Positions 26,774 through 35,443 of a DNA stretch of 51,107 nt are shown piece after piece. Under the pieces are notes generated by a model. It did not search any database and was not told the origin of the DNA. It saw nothing but the letters and a program-made list of their open reading frames with translations. This DNA comes from Lachnospiraceae bacterium (GTDB lineage: Bacteria; Bacillota; Clostridia; Lachnospirales; Lachnospiraceae): NCBI GenBank assembly GCA_022792535.1, contig JAAWBG010000052.1, forward strand, positions 1-51,107, in the 5' to 3' direction. The position numbers and the translations under genes are program-made. Positions within the stretch are counted from its first letter, which is position 1; every line of letters starts with the position of its first letter.

Positions 26774-27844
26774 ATGCAAAGGATAATTGTAGTAGACGAT
26801 ATAGAGATCAATCGTGAAATGCTATGTCATATGCTGCAGGATGATTATATCGTTGAAATGGCAGGAGATGGGCAGGAGGCCTTAGAAAAATTACAGAAAT
26901 ATCATAAAGAAACAGTGGTGCTTTTACTGGATCTTTTGATGCCGAAAGTAGACGGATTTGCTGTGATCCAGGAGATGAAGAAAAACGGCTGGATGAAAAA
27001 GATTCCGGTATTGATCATAAGCGGAGAGTACGCAGTGGAAATAGAAAATAAATGCTTTGAATTAGGGGCGGCCGATTTTATTCATAAGCCTTTTGAGAGT
27101 TCTATTGTCCGAAACCGGATCAAAAATGCAGTGGAATTGTTTTCTTACAAAAATCAACTGGAACAGAAGGTAGAAGAGCAGGAAGAAACTTTGCGGAAAC
27201 AGTCTCATATTATTCAGAGACAGGCAGATGAATTGAGAAGAGTGAAATCTTTTAATCGGCTGATGATGAAATACCGTGCGGCAATCATGGAAGTAGAAAC
27301 AAGAATGCAGGTGCTGAATGAAGATTTCTCTCATGAATACAATAGAAATCCTTTTGAGTCCATCAAGAGCAGATTAAAGTCGCCGTCTAGTATCTATGAA
27401 AAATTAGCCCGAAAGGGATTTCCCATTACCGTGGAGAGTATACGAGAGAATTTGACAGATGTAGCGGGACTTCGTGTGATCTGTTCTTTTCCAGATGATA
27501 TTTACCGTCTGGCAGACTTGTTTACCAGGCAGGACGATATTTCTTTAGTACGAAAAAAGGATTATATTAAAAATCCAAAATCAAATGGTTACCGGAGTCT
27601 TCATTTGATTTTGAGCGTGCCGATTTTTCTATCGCATAAAAAAGAATATATGAAAGTGGAAGTACAGTTCCGTACCATAGCCATGGATTTCTGGGCGAGT
27701 CTGGAGCATAAGTTAAAATATAAAAAAGACGTGGATGACACAGATGAGATCGTGGGACAACTGAGGGCCTGCGCAGATTCTATTGAAGCCTTGGATTATC
27801 AAATGCAGGAGATCCGGGACAAGATTGACCGCTCCAAAGGATGA
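26774..27844 (+). CDS. Receiver domain fused to RelA/SpoT-type (p)ppGpp synthetase
   Basis: A 356-residue fusion. Residues 1-118 are a CheY-like receiver with acid pocket Asp8-Asp9, phospho-acceptor Asp53 (LLLDLLMPKVDG), Ser83 and Lys105 (GAADFIHKPF), all intact. Residues about 122-180 form a coiled coil. Residues about 185-345 are a small alarmone synthetase domain: SIKSRLKSPSSIYEKLARKG (ATP loop), Asp229 in TDVAGLRVIC (Mg2+), Tyr273 in NGYRSLH (GTP stacking) and Glu296 in VEVQFRT. No HD hydrolase, TGS or ACT domain is present. It probably makes (p)ppGpp from ATP and GTP under phosphorylation control. It begins an apparent operon with the Bce-type regulator and kinase 20 nt downstream. Confidence 0.9.
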   Translation: MQRIIVVDDIEINREMLCHMLQDDYIVEMAGDGQEALEKLQKYHKETVVLLLDLLMPKVDGFAVIQEMKKNGWMKKIPVLIISGEYAVEIENKCFELGAADFIHKPFESSIVRNRIKNAVELFSYKNQLEQKVEEQEETLRKQSHIIQRQADELRRVKSFNRLMMKYRAAIMEVETRMQVLNEDFSHEYNRNPFESIKSRLKSPSSIYEKLARKGFPITVESIRENLTDVAGLRVICSFPDDIYRLADLFTRQDDISLVRKKDYIKNPKSNGYRSLHLILSVPIFLSHKKEYMKVEVQFRTIAMDFWASLEHKLKYKKDVDDTDEIVGQLRACADSIEALDYQMQEIRDKIDRSKG

Positions 27845-27863
27845 AGAAAAAGGGAGGCAGAGG

Positions 27864-28535
27864 ATGTACAAACTGTTGATTGTGGAAGACGACCTGGTGA
27901 TTGCTAAAACGATTCAGAAACACATGGAAGGATGGGGGTATGAGGCGGTATGCGTGGAGGATTTTAAGGATGTACTGCAGACTTTTGTGGTTCAAAAACC
28001 TCAGCTTGTACTGATGGATATCTCCCTTCCATTTTACAATGGGTATCACTGGTGTGATGAGATTCGAAAAATTTCCAAAGTGCCGGTTATTTTTATTTCC
28101 TCGGCTTCTGACAATATGAACATTGTAATGGCAGTAAATATGGGCGGAGATGATTTTGTCGCAAAGCCCTTTGATCTGAATGTACTTCAGGCAAAGATAC
28201 AGGCCATGCTGCGCAGAACTTATGATTTTGCAGGAGAGAACCAGCTGCTGGAACATCAGGGAATGATCTTTGACAGCGGTAAAGGAATGGTGACTTATGA
28301 AGGAGCACAGGTAGAGCTGACCAAAAACGAGATGGGTATTCTGAAAATGCTGCTGGAACAGAAGGGAAGAATCGTAACTAGAGAGAAACTGATGGAAGGG
28401 CTGTGGGAGTCAGACAGTTTTATAGACGACAATACCCTGACGGTAAATGTGGCCCGTCTTCGCAAAAAGCTAGAAGAAGTGGGAATTGAAGATATGATAA
28501 AGACTAGAAAGGGAATCGGCTATGTGGTGGATTAA
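27864..28535 (+). CDS. OmpR/BceR-type response regulator
   Basis: A 223-residue regulator: receiver domain with phospho-acceptor Asp52 (LVLMDISLPFYNGY), then an OmpR winged-helix DNA-binding domain (about 130-223, LTKNEMGILKMLLEQKG and DDNTLTVNVARLRKKL). The sequence is closest in style to BceR/VirR regulators of antimicrobial-peptide response. ATG at 27864 follows GGGAGG. Its last 14 nt overlap the kinase gene, so the two are coupled. Target promoters are unknown; no BceAB transporter is adjacent. Confidence 0.93.
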   Translation: MYKLLIVEDDLVIAKTIQKHMEGWGYEAVCVEDFKDVLQTFVVQKPQLVLMDISLPFYNGYHWCDEIRKISKVPVIFISSASDNMNIVMAVNMGGDDFVAKPFDLNVLQAKIQAMLRRTYDFAGENQLLEHQGMIFDSGKGMVTYEGAQVELTKNEMGILKMLLEQKGRIVTREKLMEGLWESDSFIDDNTLTVNVARLRKKLEEVGIEDMIKTRKGIGYVVD

Positions 28536-29502
28536 AACTTATATCAAACGTCATGGCGTTGGAATCTGTCTGTACCTGATCTTTGCAGCAGTGTATGCTG
28601 TTTTGCTGTTTCTATATCATATGCCGGTGGAACCAGCGGTCTATGCCACAGAATTATGTTTGATTCTTGGAATCTTTATTTTGATCATAGATGGCAGAAG
28701 ATATTATATCCGAATGAAAAAATTAGAATGGCAGATGGAAGCTGTCAAGAACGGGACGGAAAAACTGCCTCGGCCGGGAGATGAGATAGAGAGGCTTTAT
28801 CAGGAACTGCTTGCCAATCTTCAGGAAGAGCGCATCCGCCAGGTTGGGGAGGTTATAAAAGAAAAGTCAGAGATCACAGATTATTTTACCTTGTGGACCC
28901 ATCAGATCAAGACGCCTATCGCAGCTATGAGGCTCCTTTTGCAGCAGGAGATCACAGAGTTGGAACAAAACTATGAGCAGAAAAAAGAGGTGGAGTCAGA
29001 ACTGTTTAAGATTGAACAGTATGTGGAAATGGTGCTGCAGTATCTTCGGCTGAACAGCAGTGTCAACGATTTTGTTTTGAAGGAATATGAGCTGGATGAT
29101 ATGATTCGGCAGGCTGTGCGGAAATATGCGCCTATGTTTATCCGCAAAAAGCTGAGCCTTTGCTACGAGCCTCTTCAGAAAAAAGTAGTGACGGATGAAA
29201 AATGGATGGTATTTGTGTTAGAGCAATTATTGAGCAACGCCATCAAATACACTGGATCTGGAACCATTTCCATTTATATGAAGGATAGCTGTCTGCTGAT
29301 AGAGGATACCGGAATTGGAATCTTGTCAGAAGATCTTCCCCGGATCTTTGACAAAGGGTATACGGGCTACAATGGCAGAAGCGATAAAAAGGCCTCTGGA
29401 ATCGGTCTGTATCTAGTTCAGAAAATATTACATAAATTAGGTCATAAGATTTTGGTAGAATCAGAGCCGGAAAAAGGAACCAGGGTAAAACTTTTATTTT
29501 GA
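28522..29502 (+). CDS. BceS-type intramembrane-sensing histidine kinase
   Basis: A 326-residue kinase with two N-terminal membrane helices (about residues 12-31 and 42-57) and almost no extracellular loop, typical of intramembrane-sensing kinases. The phospho-acceptor His127 lies in LWTHQIKTPIAAM, the BceS signature. ATPase boxes follow: LLSNAIKYTG, EDTGIGIL and the DKGYTGYNGR and SGIGLYLVQKIL glycine-rich regions. Bce kinases normally sense through a partner ABC transporter (BceAB); none is found next to this gene, so the partner may be elsewhere. It presumably phosphorylates the preceding regulator and possibly the receiver-synthetase. Confidence 0.93.
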   Translation: MWWIKTYIKRHGVGICLYLIFAAVYAVLLFLYHMPVEPAVYATELCLILGIFILIIDGRRYYIRMKKLEWQMEAVKNGTEKLPRPGDEIERLYQELLANLQEERIRQVGEVIKEKSEITDYFTLWTHQIKTPIAAMRLLLQQEITELEQNYEQKKEVESELFKIEQYVEMVLQYLRLNSSVNDFVLKEYELDDMIRQAVRKYAPMFIRKKLSLCYEPLQKKVVTDEKWMVFVLEQLLSNAIKYTGSGTISIYMKDSCLLIEDTGIGILSEDLPRIFDKGYTGYNGRSDKKASGIGLYLVQKILHKLGHKILVESEPEKGTRVKLLF

Positions 29503-29563
29503 CCGTTCGGACGATTTGGGTAAGTTTAGAGGCCCATGGATTCAGGGAAGGCATAAAAGCATG

Positions 29564-30103
29564 TTAGGAAGGCAGAAGCTTTATATTGCTGCTGATTTTT
29601 TCAGAGAAACAGGAACGGTAGATCTCATGGTATTCTGGAAAAGAGACAGATCTGCCGCAGGTCAGAATCAGCATTTTGACCCCAAAAAGATCCACTGGAT
29701 AGGGCATAACTTTCATTTCGTTTTTGAGGTAAAAAGATTTTCTGCGTATGCGTTCTGCCTGATTCGGAGAGGGTTCCCTGGGGTCTTCAATCTCTAAGAT
29801 CAGTTCTTTAGAGGCATATCGCTCTTTCAGCAGACGAAGGGTTTGGGAGCCGATGTTTTGCCCCCGGAGCTTGGGATCAATGGCAAAATAGTCTAGGAGT
29901 ACCAGATTTTTGTGGAGAACAGTGATAGCAAGGCCCAGAAAACCGTTCTTTTCATCTTCGATGGCCAGAAGTTCCACAATTCCTTCCAGGCTTTTCTGCA
30001 CCAGCAGAGAAAAAGGTTTTCGTTCCTGAGCAGGAAAAGCAGATAAATATAATGTTTCTATTTTTGTAAGTTGAGGCTGGCTGCTGTAGTTTGTCAGTTT
30101 CAT
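29564..30103 (-). CDS. GNAT-family N-acetyltransferase
   Basis: A 179-residue acetyltransferase. Residues about 75-110 hold the acetyl-CoA region (VLLDYFAIDPKLRGQNIGSQ, with QNIGS replacing the usual RGxG), followed by LRLLKERY and LEIEDPREPSPNQAERIRRK, typical of a subgroup common in Clostridia. ATG at 30103 is chosen; a TTG two codons earlier lies closer to the AAGGA site and is a real alternative. Substrate unknown. It is transcribed alone and converges on the kinase gene, 61 nt away. Confidence 0.82.
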   Translation of the reverse strand: MKLTNYSSQPQLTKIETLYLSAFPAQERKPFSLLVQKSLEGIVELLAIEDEKNGFLGLAITVLHKNLVLLDYFAIDPKLRGQNIGSQTLRLLKERYASKELILEIEDPREPSPNQAERIRRKSFYLKNEMKVMPYPVDLFGVKMLILTCGRSVSFPEYHEIYRSCFSEKISSNIKLLPS

Positions 30104-30131
30104 GATCAATGAAATCCTTTCTTATTTTAAT

Positions 30132-30166
30132 TAGGAAAGACCTTGTTACGCGAAAGTGTCTTCCTA
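30132..30166. repeat. Dispersed hairpin repeat, copy C
   Basis: TAGGAAAGACCTTGTTACGC at the 5' end and AAGTGTCTTCCTA at the 3' end form a hairpin with a short loop. Matches copy B at 21241 and the partial copy at the window start. Lies between divergent genes. Confidence 0.6.
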
Positions 30167-30230
30167 GATTATATCTGAAATAGAAGAAAAAGAAAAGAAA
30201 AAGTCTGAAAAGAAAAGGGAGAGTGTGAAA

Positions 30231-31001
30231 ATGGAATTTCGCCCATGTATTGATATTCACAATGGAAAAGTAAAACAGATTGTAGGAGGAAGCCTGCGGG
30301 ACCAGGGAGATCAGGCTCAGGAGAATTTTGTGTCTCAACAGGATGGAGCATTTTTTGCAAAATTATATCAGAACTATGGTCTGAAAGGCGGGCATATTAT
30401 TCTTCTGAATTCTGTGGACAGCCCTTGGTATAAAGATACAAAAGAGCAGGCGGTGAAAGCCTTGGCGGCTTACCCAGGCGGCATGCAGATTGGCGGCGGA
30501 ATCCGGGAAGATAACGCACTGGAATTTCTGCGGGCTGGCGCCAGTCATGTAATTGTTACTTCCTATGTGTTCCAGGATGGAATGATTCACTATGAACGTC
30601 TGGAAAAGTTAAAAAAGACCACAGGAAAAGAGCATTTGGTATTAGACCTGAGCTGCCGTAGACAGGGTGAGGATTACTATATTGTCACAGACCGATGGCA
30701 GAAGTTTACGGAAGAAAAACTGTCGGAGGAATTGTTAGACCGTTTGTCCGGGTATGCAGATGAATTTTTGGTCCATGCAGTGGATGTGGAAGGAAAAGCT
30801 CAGGGAATCGAAAAGGAGCTGGCGAGACTTTTGGGAAACTGGGGAAAGATACCTGTCACTTATGCCGGGGGCGTAGGCAGTTTTGAGGACTTAAGAGAAT
30901 TGAAAAGTTTAGGACAGAACCGGCTTCACGTGACCATTGGAAGCGCGCTGGATCTCTTTGGCGGCGGAATGGCATTTGAAAAGGTGCTGAAGTTTGTTTG
31001 A
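30231..31001 (+). CDS. hisA: HisA-type isomerase, eukaryote-like form
   Basis: A 256-residue TIM barrel catalysing ProFAR isomerisation in histidine synthesis. It opens FRPCIDIHNGKVKQIVGG, where catalytic Asp sits after PCI, and ends with YAGGVGSFEDLREL and HVTIGSALDLFGG phosphate-binding loops. The long, distinct middle part (LVLDLSCRRQGEDYYIVTDRW) and 256-residue length resemble the eukaryotic/plant-type HisA rather than the 240-residue bacterial one. No other his gene is adjacent. ATG at 30231 is used with GGGAG upstream; GTG at 30225 is possible. A relaxed or separate role cannot be excluded. Confidence 0.85.
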   Translation: MEFRPCIDIHNGKVKQIVGGSLRDQGDQAQENFVSQQDGAFFAKLYQNYGLKGGHIILLNSVDSPWYKDTKEQAVKALAAYPGGMQIGGGIREDNALEFLRAGASHVIVTSYVFQDGMIHYERLEKLKKTTGKEHLVLDLSCRRQGEDYYIVTDRWQKFTEEKLSEELLDRLSGYADEFLVHAVDVEGKAQGIEKELARLLGNWGKIPVTYAGGVGSFEDLRELKSLGQNRLHVTIGSALDLFGGGMAFEKVLKFV

Positions 31002-31026
31002 CTTGCGGAAAAAGATTGCGTATAAT
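30998..31026 (+). promoter_or_regulatory. glnA promoter
   Basis: TTGACT (30998-31003), 17-nt spacer, TATAAT (31021-31026). The -35 overlaps the hisA stop codon, so glnA has its own promoter with a leader of roughly 60 nt. Confidence 0.85.
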
Positions 31027-31094
31027 CAGGAAAGATAAAATATGAATTGGAAGATGGAATCTTAAAAGCAGATTTTGAATAGGAGCGTGGCATT

Positions 31095-32426
31095 ATGGGA
31101 AAATACACGAAGCAGGATATTATCCGTTTTGTGGAGGAAGAGGATGTAGAGTTTATTCGTCTGCAGTTTACTGATATGTTTGGAACTTTGAAAAATGTGG
31201 CTATTACCAAAAGTCAGTTGGAGAAGGCATTGAACAATCAATGTATGTTTGATGGTTCCTCCATTGAAGGATTTGTCCGAATTGAGGAGTCAGATATGTA
31301 TCTTTACCCGGATTTGGACACTTTTGTGATCTTTCCATGGAGGCCCCAGCAGGGAAAAGTAGCCCGGATTATCTGTGATATCTATCGGCCGGAGGGGAGG
31401 CCTTTTGAGGGAGATCCCAGATATATCTTAAAGAAAACACTGACAGAGGCAGCTCAGATGGGCTATCAATTTGATGTAGGCCCGGAATGTGAGTTCTTTT
31501 TATTTCACACAGATGAGGAGGGGAGGCCTACCACGCTGACCCATGAACGGGCAGGCTATTTTGATCTGGGGCCGGTGGATTTGGGAGAAAATGCCAGACG
31601 GGATATGGTGCTGACTTTGGAAGAAATGGGATTTGAGATTGAGGCTTCCCACCATGAGGTGGCTCCGGCTCAGCATGAAATAGATTTCCGCTATGACGAG
31701 GGGTTAGCGGCGGCAGACAATATTATGACCTTTAAGCTGGCGGTAAAGACCATTGCCAAACGGTTTGGATTATTTGCCAGCTTTATGCCAAAGCCCAAAT
31801 ATGGAGTGCATGGTTCTGGAATGCATCTTAATATGTCAATATCGAAAAATGGAAAAAATATGTTTGACGATGCTTCTGATGAGCTGGGGCTGAGTCAGGA
31901 GGCATATTATTTTATTGGAGGATTGATGAAACATATGCGGGGGATCGCTGCCATTACGAATCCGCTGGTTAATTCCTACAAACGGTTAGTGCCAGGCTAT
32001 GAAGCCCCTATTTATCTTGCATGGTCGGCTACTAACAGAAGTCCCCTGATCCGTATTCCGGCAGCCAGGGGAGAGGCGGCCCGGATAGAGCTGCGCTGCC
32101 CCGATCCAGCGGCCAATCCTTATCTTGCCTTGGCAGTCTGTCTTGCAGCCGGATTAGATGGTATGAAAAATAAGCTGCAGCCCCCTGCTCCAGTAAAGAC
32201 AAATGTCTTCCATATGAGACAGGAGGAGAGAGAGGCTCTGCAGATCACATCCCTTCCTGCTGATCTCAAAGAGGCAGTAGAAGAGATGAAAAAAGATTCC
32301 TTGATCTGTCAGGTATTAGGTCCTCATATTTCTGAAAAATATGCAAAGGCGAAAGAGGCGGAATGGGAAGATTACAGAAAACAGATTACAGAATGGGAAA
32401 TCGACAATTATCTGTATCGGATCTAG
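31095..32426 (+). CDS. glnA: Glutamine synthetase type I
   Basis: Makes glutamine from glutamate, ammonia and ATP, the main entry of ammonium into metabolism. The 443-residue length and short form suit the Gram-positive GSI-alpha class, which lacks the adenylylation loop. Markers: [14 protein letters not shown] and [19 protein letters not shown] at the N-terminus, [42 protein letters not shown] and [17 protein letters not shown] (active-site regions). All catalytic residues appear present. It is followed 18 nt later by an ANTAR regulator, as in other Clostridia; regulation by feedback inhibition and antitermination is likely. Confidence 0.98.
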   Translation: MGKYTKQDIIRFVEEEDVEFIRLQFTDMFGTLKNVAITKSQLEKALNNQCMFDGSSIEGFVRIEESDMYLYPDLDTFVIFPWRPQQGKVARIICDIYRPEGRPFEGDPRYILKKTLTEAAQMGYQFDVGPECEFFLFHTDEEGRPTTLTHERAGYFDLGPVDLGENARRDMVLTLEEMGFEIEASHHEVAPAQHEIDFRYDEGLAAADNIMTFKLAVKTIAKRFGLFASFMPKPKYGVHGSGMHLNMSISKNGKNMFDDASDELGLSQEAYYFIGGLMKHMRGIAAITNPLVNSYKRLVPGYEAPIYLAWSATNRSPLIRIPAARGEAARIELRCPDPAANPYLALAVCLAAGLDGMKNKLQPPAPVKTNVFHMRQEEREALQITSLPADLKEAVEEMKKDSLICQVLGPHISEKYAKAKEAEWEDYRKQITEWEIDNYLYRI

Positions 32427-32444
32427 GTCCACGGAGGAAGTGTT

Positions 32445-32990
32445 TTGGTCAATATAATTGTAGCGTTTCCCAAAATGGAAAATGGAAAGAGCATAAAGAA
32501 CATCCTGGTCAAACATGGGTTTTATGTGGGAGCTGTGTGTACAGCTGGAGCCCAGGCCCTGCGCCATGCGGATTTGCTGGGAGATGGAATTCTGGTCTGT
32601 TCTGAGCGTCTGACGGATATGATGTGCAGCCAGCTTCGAGAGGAGCTGTCCCGACAGTTTGAAATGCTGGTACTGGCTGCTCCAGGTTTTTTGGAGGAAG
32701 ATATGGAACATGTAATGTATCTTTCTATGCCACTGAAAGTCCACCAGTTGATCAGTACCCTGGAAATGATGGTTTATTCCATAGAACAAAGGAAAAAGAA
32801 GAAAAGATTCCGGCCTCAGAAACGGAGTGAAGAAGAGAGACAGATCATTCAAAAGGCAAAGGAAATTCTAATGACCCGGAATCATATGACAGAGGAGGAA
32901 GCCCACCGCTATATCCAGAGAACCAGTATGGACAGCGGAACAGGATTGATAGAGACAGCCCAAATGATTTTAAGCATGATGCAGGAATAG
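32445..32990 (+). CDS. ANTAR-domain response regulator
   Basis: A 181-residue regulator with a degenerate receiver domain (about 1-115) and a C-terminal ANTAR RNA-binding domain (about 120-181: RQIIQKAKEILMTRNHMTEEEAHRY, then IETAQMILSM). ANTAR proteins bind paired hexaloop hairpins in leader RNAs and prevent termination. The receiver lacks a clear phospho-acceptor Asp in the usual LxDxxMP setting, so control may not be by phosphorylation. Translation starts at TTG 32445, 7 nt after GGAGG. Co-located with glnA, it most likely responds to nitrogen or glutamine status. No obvious paired hairpin target is visible in this window. Confidence 0.86.
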   Translation: MVNIIVAFPKMENGKSIKNILVKHGFYVGAVCTAGAQALRHADLLGDGILVCSERLTDMMCSQLREELSRQFEMLVLAAPGFLEEDMEHVMYLSMPLKVHQLISTLEMMVYSIEQRKKKKRFRPQKRSEEERQIIQKAKEILMTRNHMTEEEAHRYIQRTSMDSGTGLIETAQMILSMMQE

Positions 32991-33023
32991 GAGAATCTAG
33001 TAACAGCGATAGGAGGTCTGCTT

Positions 33024-33875
33024 ATGAAATTTACAAAAATGCATGGAATCGGAAACGATTACGTATATGTAAATTGTCTGAAGGAAGAAGTGAAATATCC
33101 AGAGAAAGTATCAAAATTTGTCAGCGACAGACATTTTGGCATTGGATCAGATGGTTTGATCTTGATTCAGCCTTCTAAGAAGGCTGATTTTGAAATGGCT
33201 ATGTACAATGCAGATGGTTCCCGCGGAGAAATGTGCGGAAATGGAATCCGCTGTGTGGCCAAGTACCTTTACGATTATGGCTTGACCGATCAAACAAAAA
33301 TTTCTGTGGAAACTCTGGCAGGAATCAAAGAATTAGAATTGACGGTGGAAGAAGGGAAAGTCTCTCTGGTAAAAGTGGATATGGGAGCGCCGGAGCTGGC
33401 GGCAGAAAAGATTCCAGTGGTGTCGGAAAAAGAGCAGGCAGTGGCAGTGCCTCTGGAAGCAGCGGGGAAAGTCTATGAGATGACCTGTGTATCCATGGGC
33501 AATCCTCATTGTGTGATTTTTTTGGAGGAGGATGTGAGGGAATTAGATCTTGAGAAGATCGGTCCTTTGTTTGAACGCCATCCGCGTTTCCCCAAACGGA
33601 TCAATACAGAATTTGTAAATGTGATAGATCGGAACACTCTGCGGATGAGGGTGTGGGAGCGGGGAAGCGGAGAAACCCTTGCCTGTGGAACTGGAGCCTG
33701 CGCCACAGCAGTGGCCGCCATGATCAATGGCAAAGCAGATCATGAGGTAACCGTGAAGCTGCTGGGAGGTGATCTGCAGATTGCCTGGGAAGGCGGTGAC
33801 GCCTCTGTGTTTATGACCGGACCTGCCGCTGCTGTGTTTGACGGAGAGATCCAGCTTCCAAAAGAACTTTTGTGA
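33024..33875 (+). CDS. dapF: Diaminopimelate epimerase
   Basis: Converts LL- to meso-diaminopimelate for lysine and peptidoglycan synthesis, without cofactor, using two cysteines. Both are visible: MYNADGSRGEMCGNGIRC (Cys about residue 72) and GETLACGTGACA (Cys about 219). The opening FTKMHGIGNDYVYV and length 283 are normal. Start supported by AGGAGG. It is followed after a repeat-rich leader by dapL, which makes its LL-DAP substrate. Confidence 0.98.
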   Translation: MKFTKMHGIGNDYVYVNCLKEEVKYPEKVSKFVSDRHFGIGSDGLILIQPSKKADFEMAMYNADGSRGEMCGNGIRCVAKYLYDYGLTDQTKISVETLAGIKELELTVEEGKVSLVKVDMGAPELAAEKIPVVSEKEQAVAVPLEAAGKVYEMTCVSMGNPHCVIFLEEDVRELDLEKIGPLFERHPRFPKRINTEFVNVIDRNTLRMRVWERGSGETLACGTGACATAVAAMINGKADHEVTVKLLGGDLQIAWEGGDASVFMTGPAAAVFDGEIQLPKELL

Positions 33876-33897
33876 TCTTTTCTCTCAGTAAGAAATA

Positions 33898-34037
33898 GGG
33901 AAACATGTAAGAAGAAAGAAGCCGGGAGAACGTAAAGACCAGGAGCATATCAAAAGTGGGAATATATTAAGAATAGGAACATATAAGAAGCCGGGAAATA
34001 TGCAAAACCGGAAAATATATACAAAAAGGAGAATATT
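33898..34037 (+). repeat. Tandem 17-bp degenerate repeats containing Shine-Dalgarno-like motifs
   Basis: Units begin at 33924, 33941, 33958, 33975, 33993 and 34010, then 34027, where the last copy is the actual dapL ribosome site. Spacings are 17, 17, 17, 18, 17, 17. Consensus is roughly RGGARNATATNNAAAAN, e.g. AGGAGCATATCAAAAGT and GGAAAATATATACAAAA. A further unit-like GGGAAACATGTAAGAAG starts at 33898, offset by 9 nt. The array is purine-rich and lacks stable hairpins. Confidence 0.75.
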
Positions 34038-35252
34038 ATGTACAAGATTAATGAGAATTATCAAAAATTACCAGGAAGCTATCTGTTTAGTACCATTGCA
34101 AAAAAGGTATCTGCCTATACCCAGGCAAATCCAGAAAAGGACATTATCCGTCTTGGAATCGGGGACGTGACTCAGCCTTTGGCTCCTGCCGTGATTGAGG
34201 CCATGCACAAGGCAGTGGATGAAATGGGAAATGCTGCTACCTTTCGTGGGTATGCACCGGATCTTGGCTATGATTTTCTGAGAAATGCTATTGTAGAACA
34301 CGATTATAAATCCAGAGGATGCGACATTTCCCCAGATGAGATCTTTGTCTCTGACGGAGCGAAAAGCGATTCTGCCAATATCCAGGAAATTTTTGGGCCA
34401 GACAACCGAATTGCAGTCTGCGATCCGGTTTATCCAGTCTATGTGGATTCCAATGTAATGGCAGGAAGGACAGGCATATACGATGCCAAGACAGAGACCT
34501 GGAGCAATGTGATCTATATGCCCTGTACCATGGAAAATGATTTTGTACCGGAATTTCCTAAGGAAACGCCGGATATGATCTATCTGTGCCTTCCCAATAA
34601 TCCTACCGGAACCACCATTACCAAAGCACAGCTGCAGGAATGGGTGGATTATGCTAATAAAGTAGGAGCTGTGATTATTTACGATGGAGCTTATGAGGCA
34701 TATATCTCAGAGACAGATGTGGCGCACTCCATTTTTGAGTGCCAGGGAGCCAGAACCTGTGCCATTGAATTGAAGAGTTATTCCAAAAATGCAGGATTTA
34801 CCGGTGTGCGTCTGGGCTATGCAGTGGTACCCAAAGACTTAAAATGCGGAGACGTCTCTCTCAACAGTATGTGGGCCCGCCGCCATGGAACTAAATTTAA
34901 CGGAGCGCCTTACATTGTACAGCGGGCAGGAGAGGCTACCTACAGCCAGGAAGGCAGGGCTCAGCTGAAAGAACAGGTGGCATATTATATGAAAAATGCG
35001 GCCACCATCAAAAATGGCCTGAAGGAAGCAGGTTACACAGTGTTTGGCGGAGTAAACGCCCCCTATATCTGGCTGAAAACACCGAAGAACATGACTTCCT
35101 GGGAGTTTTTTGATTATCTCTTAGAGCAGGCAAATGTAGTGGGAACTCCAGGTTCTGGATTCGGACCCAGCGGAGAAGGATATTTCCGGCTGACTGCATT
35201 TGGAAGTTATGAGAATACGTTGGCGGCTCTGGAGCGGATTCAGAAGTTGTAA
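34038..35252 (+). CDS. dapL: LL-diaminopimelate aminotransferase
   Basis: A PLP enzyme converting tetrahydrodipicolinate directly to LL-diaminopimelate with glutamate, bypassing DapC/D/E. Length 404 is normal. Features: opening MYKINENYQKLPGSYLFSTI, IIRLGIGDVTQPLAPAVIEAM, LPNNPTGTTITKAQLQEW (about residue 186), IYDGAYEAYISE, and PLP-lysine in LKSYSKNAGFTGVRLGY (about residue 250). The start follows AGGAG, the last unit of the repeat array just upstream. Works with dapF in the DAP/lysine pathway common in Clostridia. Confidence 0.98.
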   Translation: MYKINENYQKLPGSYLFSTIAKKVSAYTQANPEKDIIRLGIGDVTQPLAPAVIEAMHKAVDEMGNAATFRGYAPDLGYDFLRNAIVEHDYKSRGCDISPDEIFVSDGAKSDSANIQEIFGPDNRIAVCDPVYPVYVDSNVMAGRTGIYDAKTETWSNVIYMPCTMENDFVPEFPKETPDMIYLCLPNNPTGTTITKAQLQEWVDYANKVGAVIIYDGAYEAYISETDVAHSIFECQGARTCAIELKSYSKNAGFTGVRLGYAVVPKDLKCGDVSLNSMWARRHGTKFNGAPYIVQRAGEATYSQEGRAQLKEQVAYYMKNAATIKNGLKEAGYTVFGGVNAPYIWLKTPKNMTSWEFFDYLLEQANVVGTPGSGFGPSGEGYFRLTAFGSYENTLAALERIQKL

Positions 35253-35298
35253 GAACAGAGACGCAATGGAATAAAACTTCAAAGAGACTAAAAAATAG

Positions 35299-35389
35299 GG
35301 CTGCTGCAGAATAAGAGATTTCTACACCATATAGTTACATACGGAAGATATCATAACTGTATCTGTAGAAACGTTATGTTGCAGCAGCC
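35299..35389. terminator. Long nested hairpin between dapL and asnA
   Basis: Outer stem GGCTGCTGCA (35299-35308) with TGCAGCAGCC (35380-35389); inner stem TTTCTACA (35319-35326) with TGTAGAAA (35364-35371); a further short ATAGTTA/TAACTGT stem inside. It lies between convergent genes and probably ends both transcripts, though U-tracts are poor. Confidence 0.65.
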
Positions 35390-35443
35390 TTGAATTATGT
35401 TGCATAAATGTTATGTCATGTCAGTTTGCTGTGAAGCATCTGA

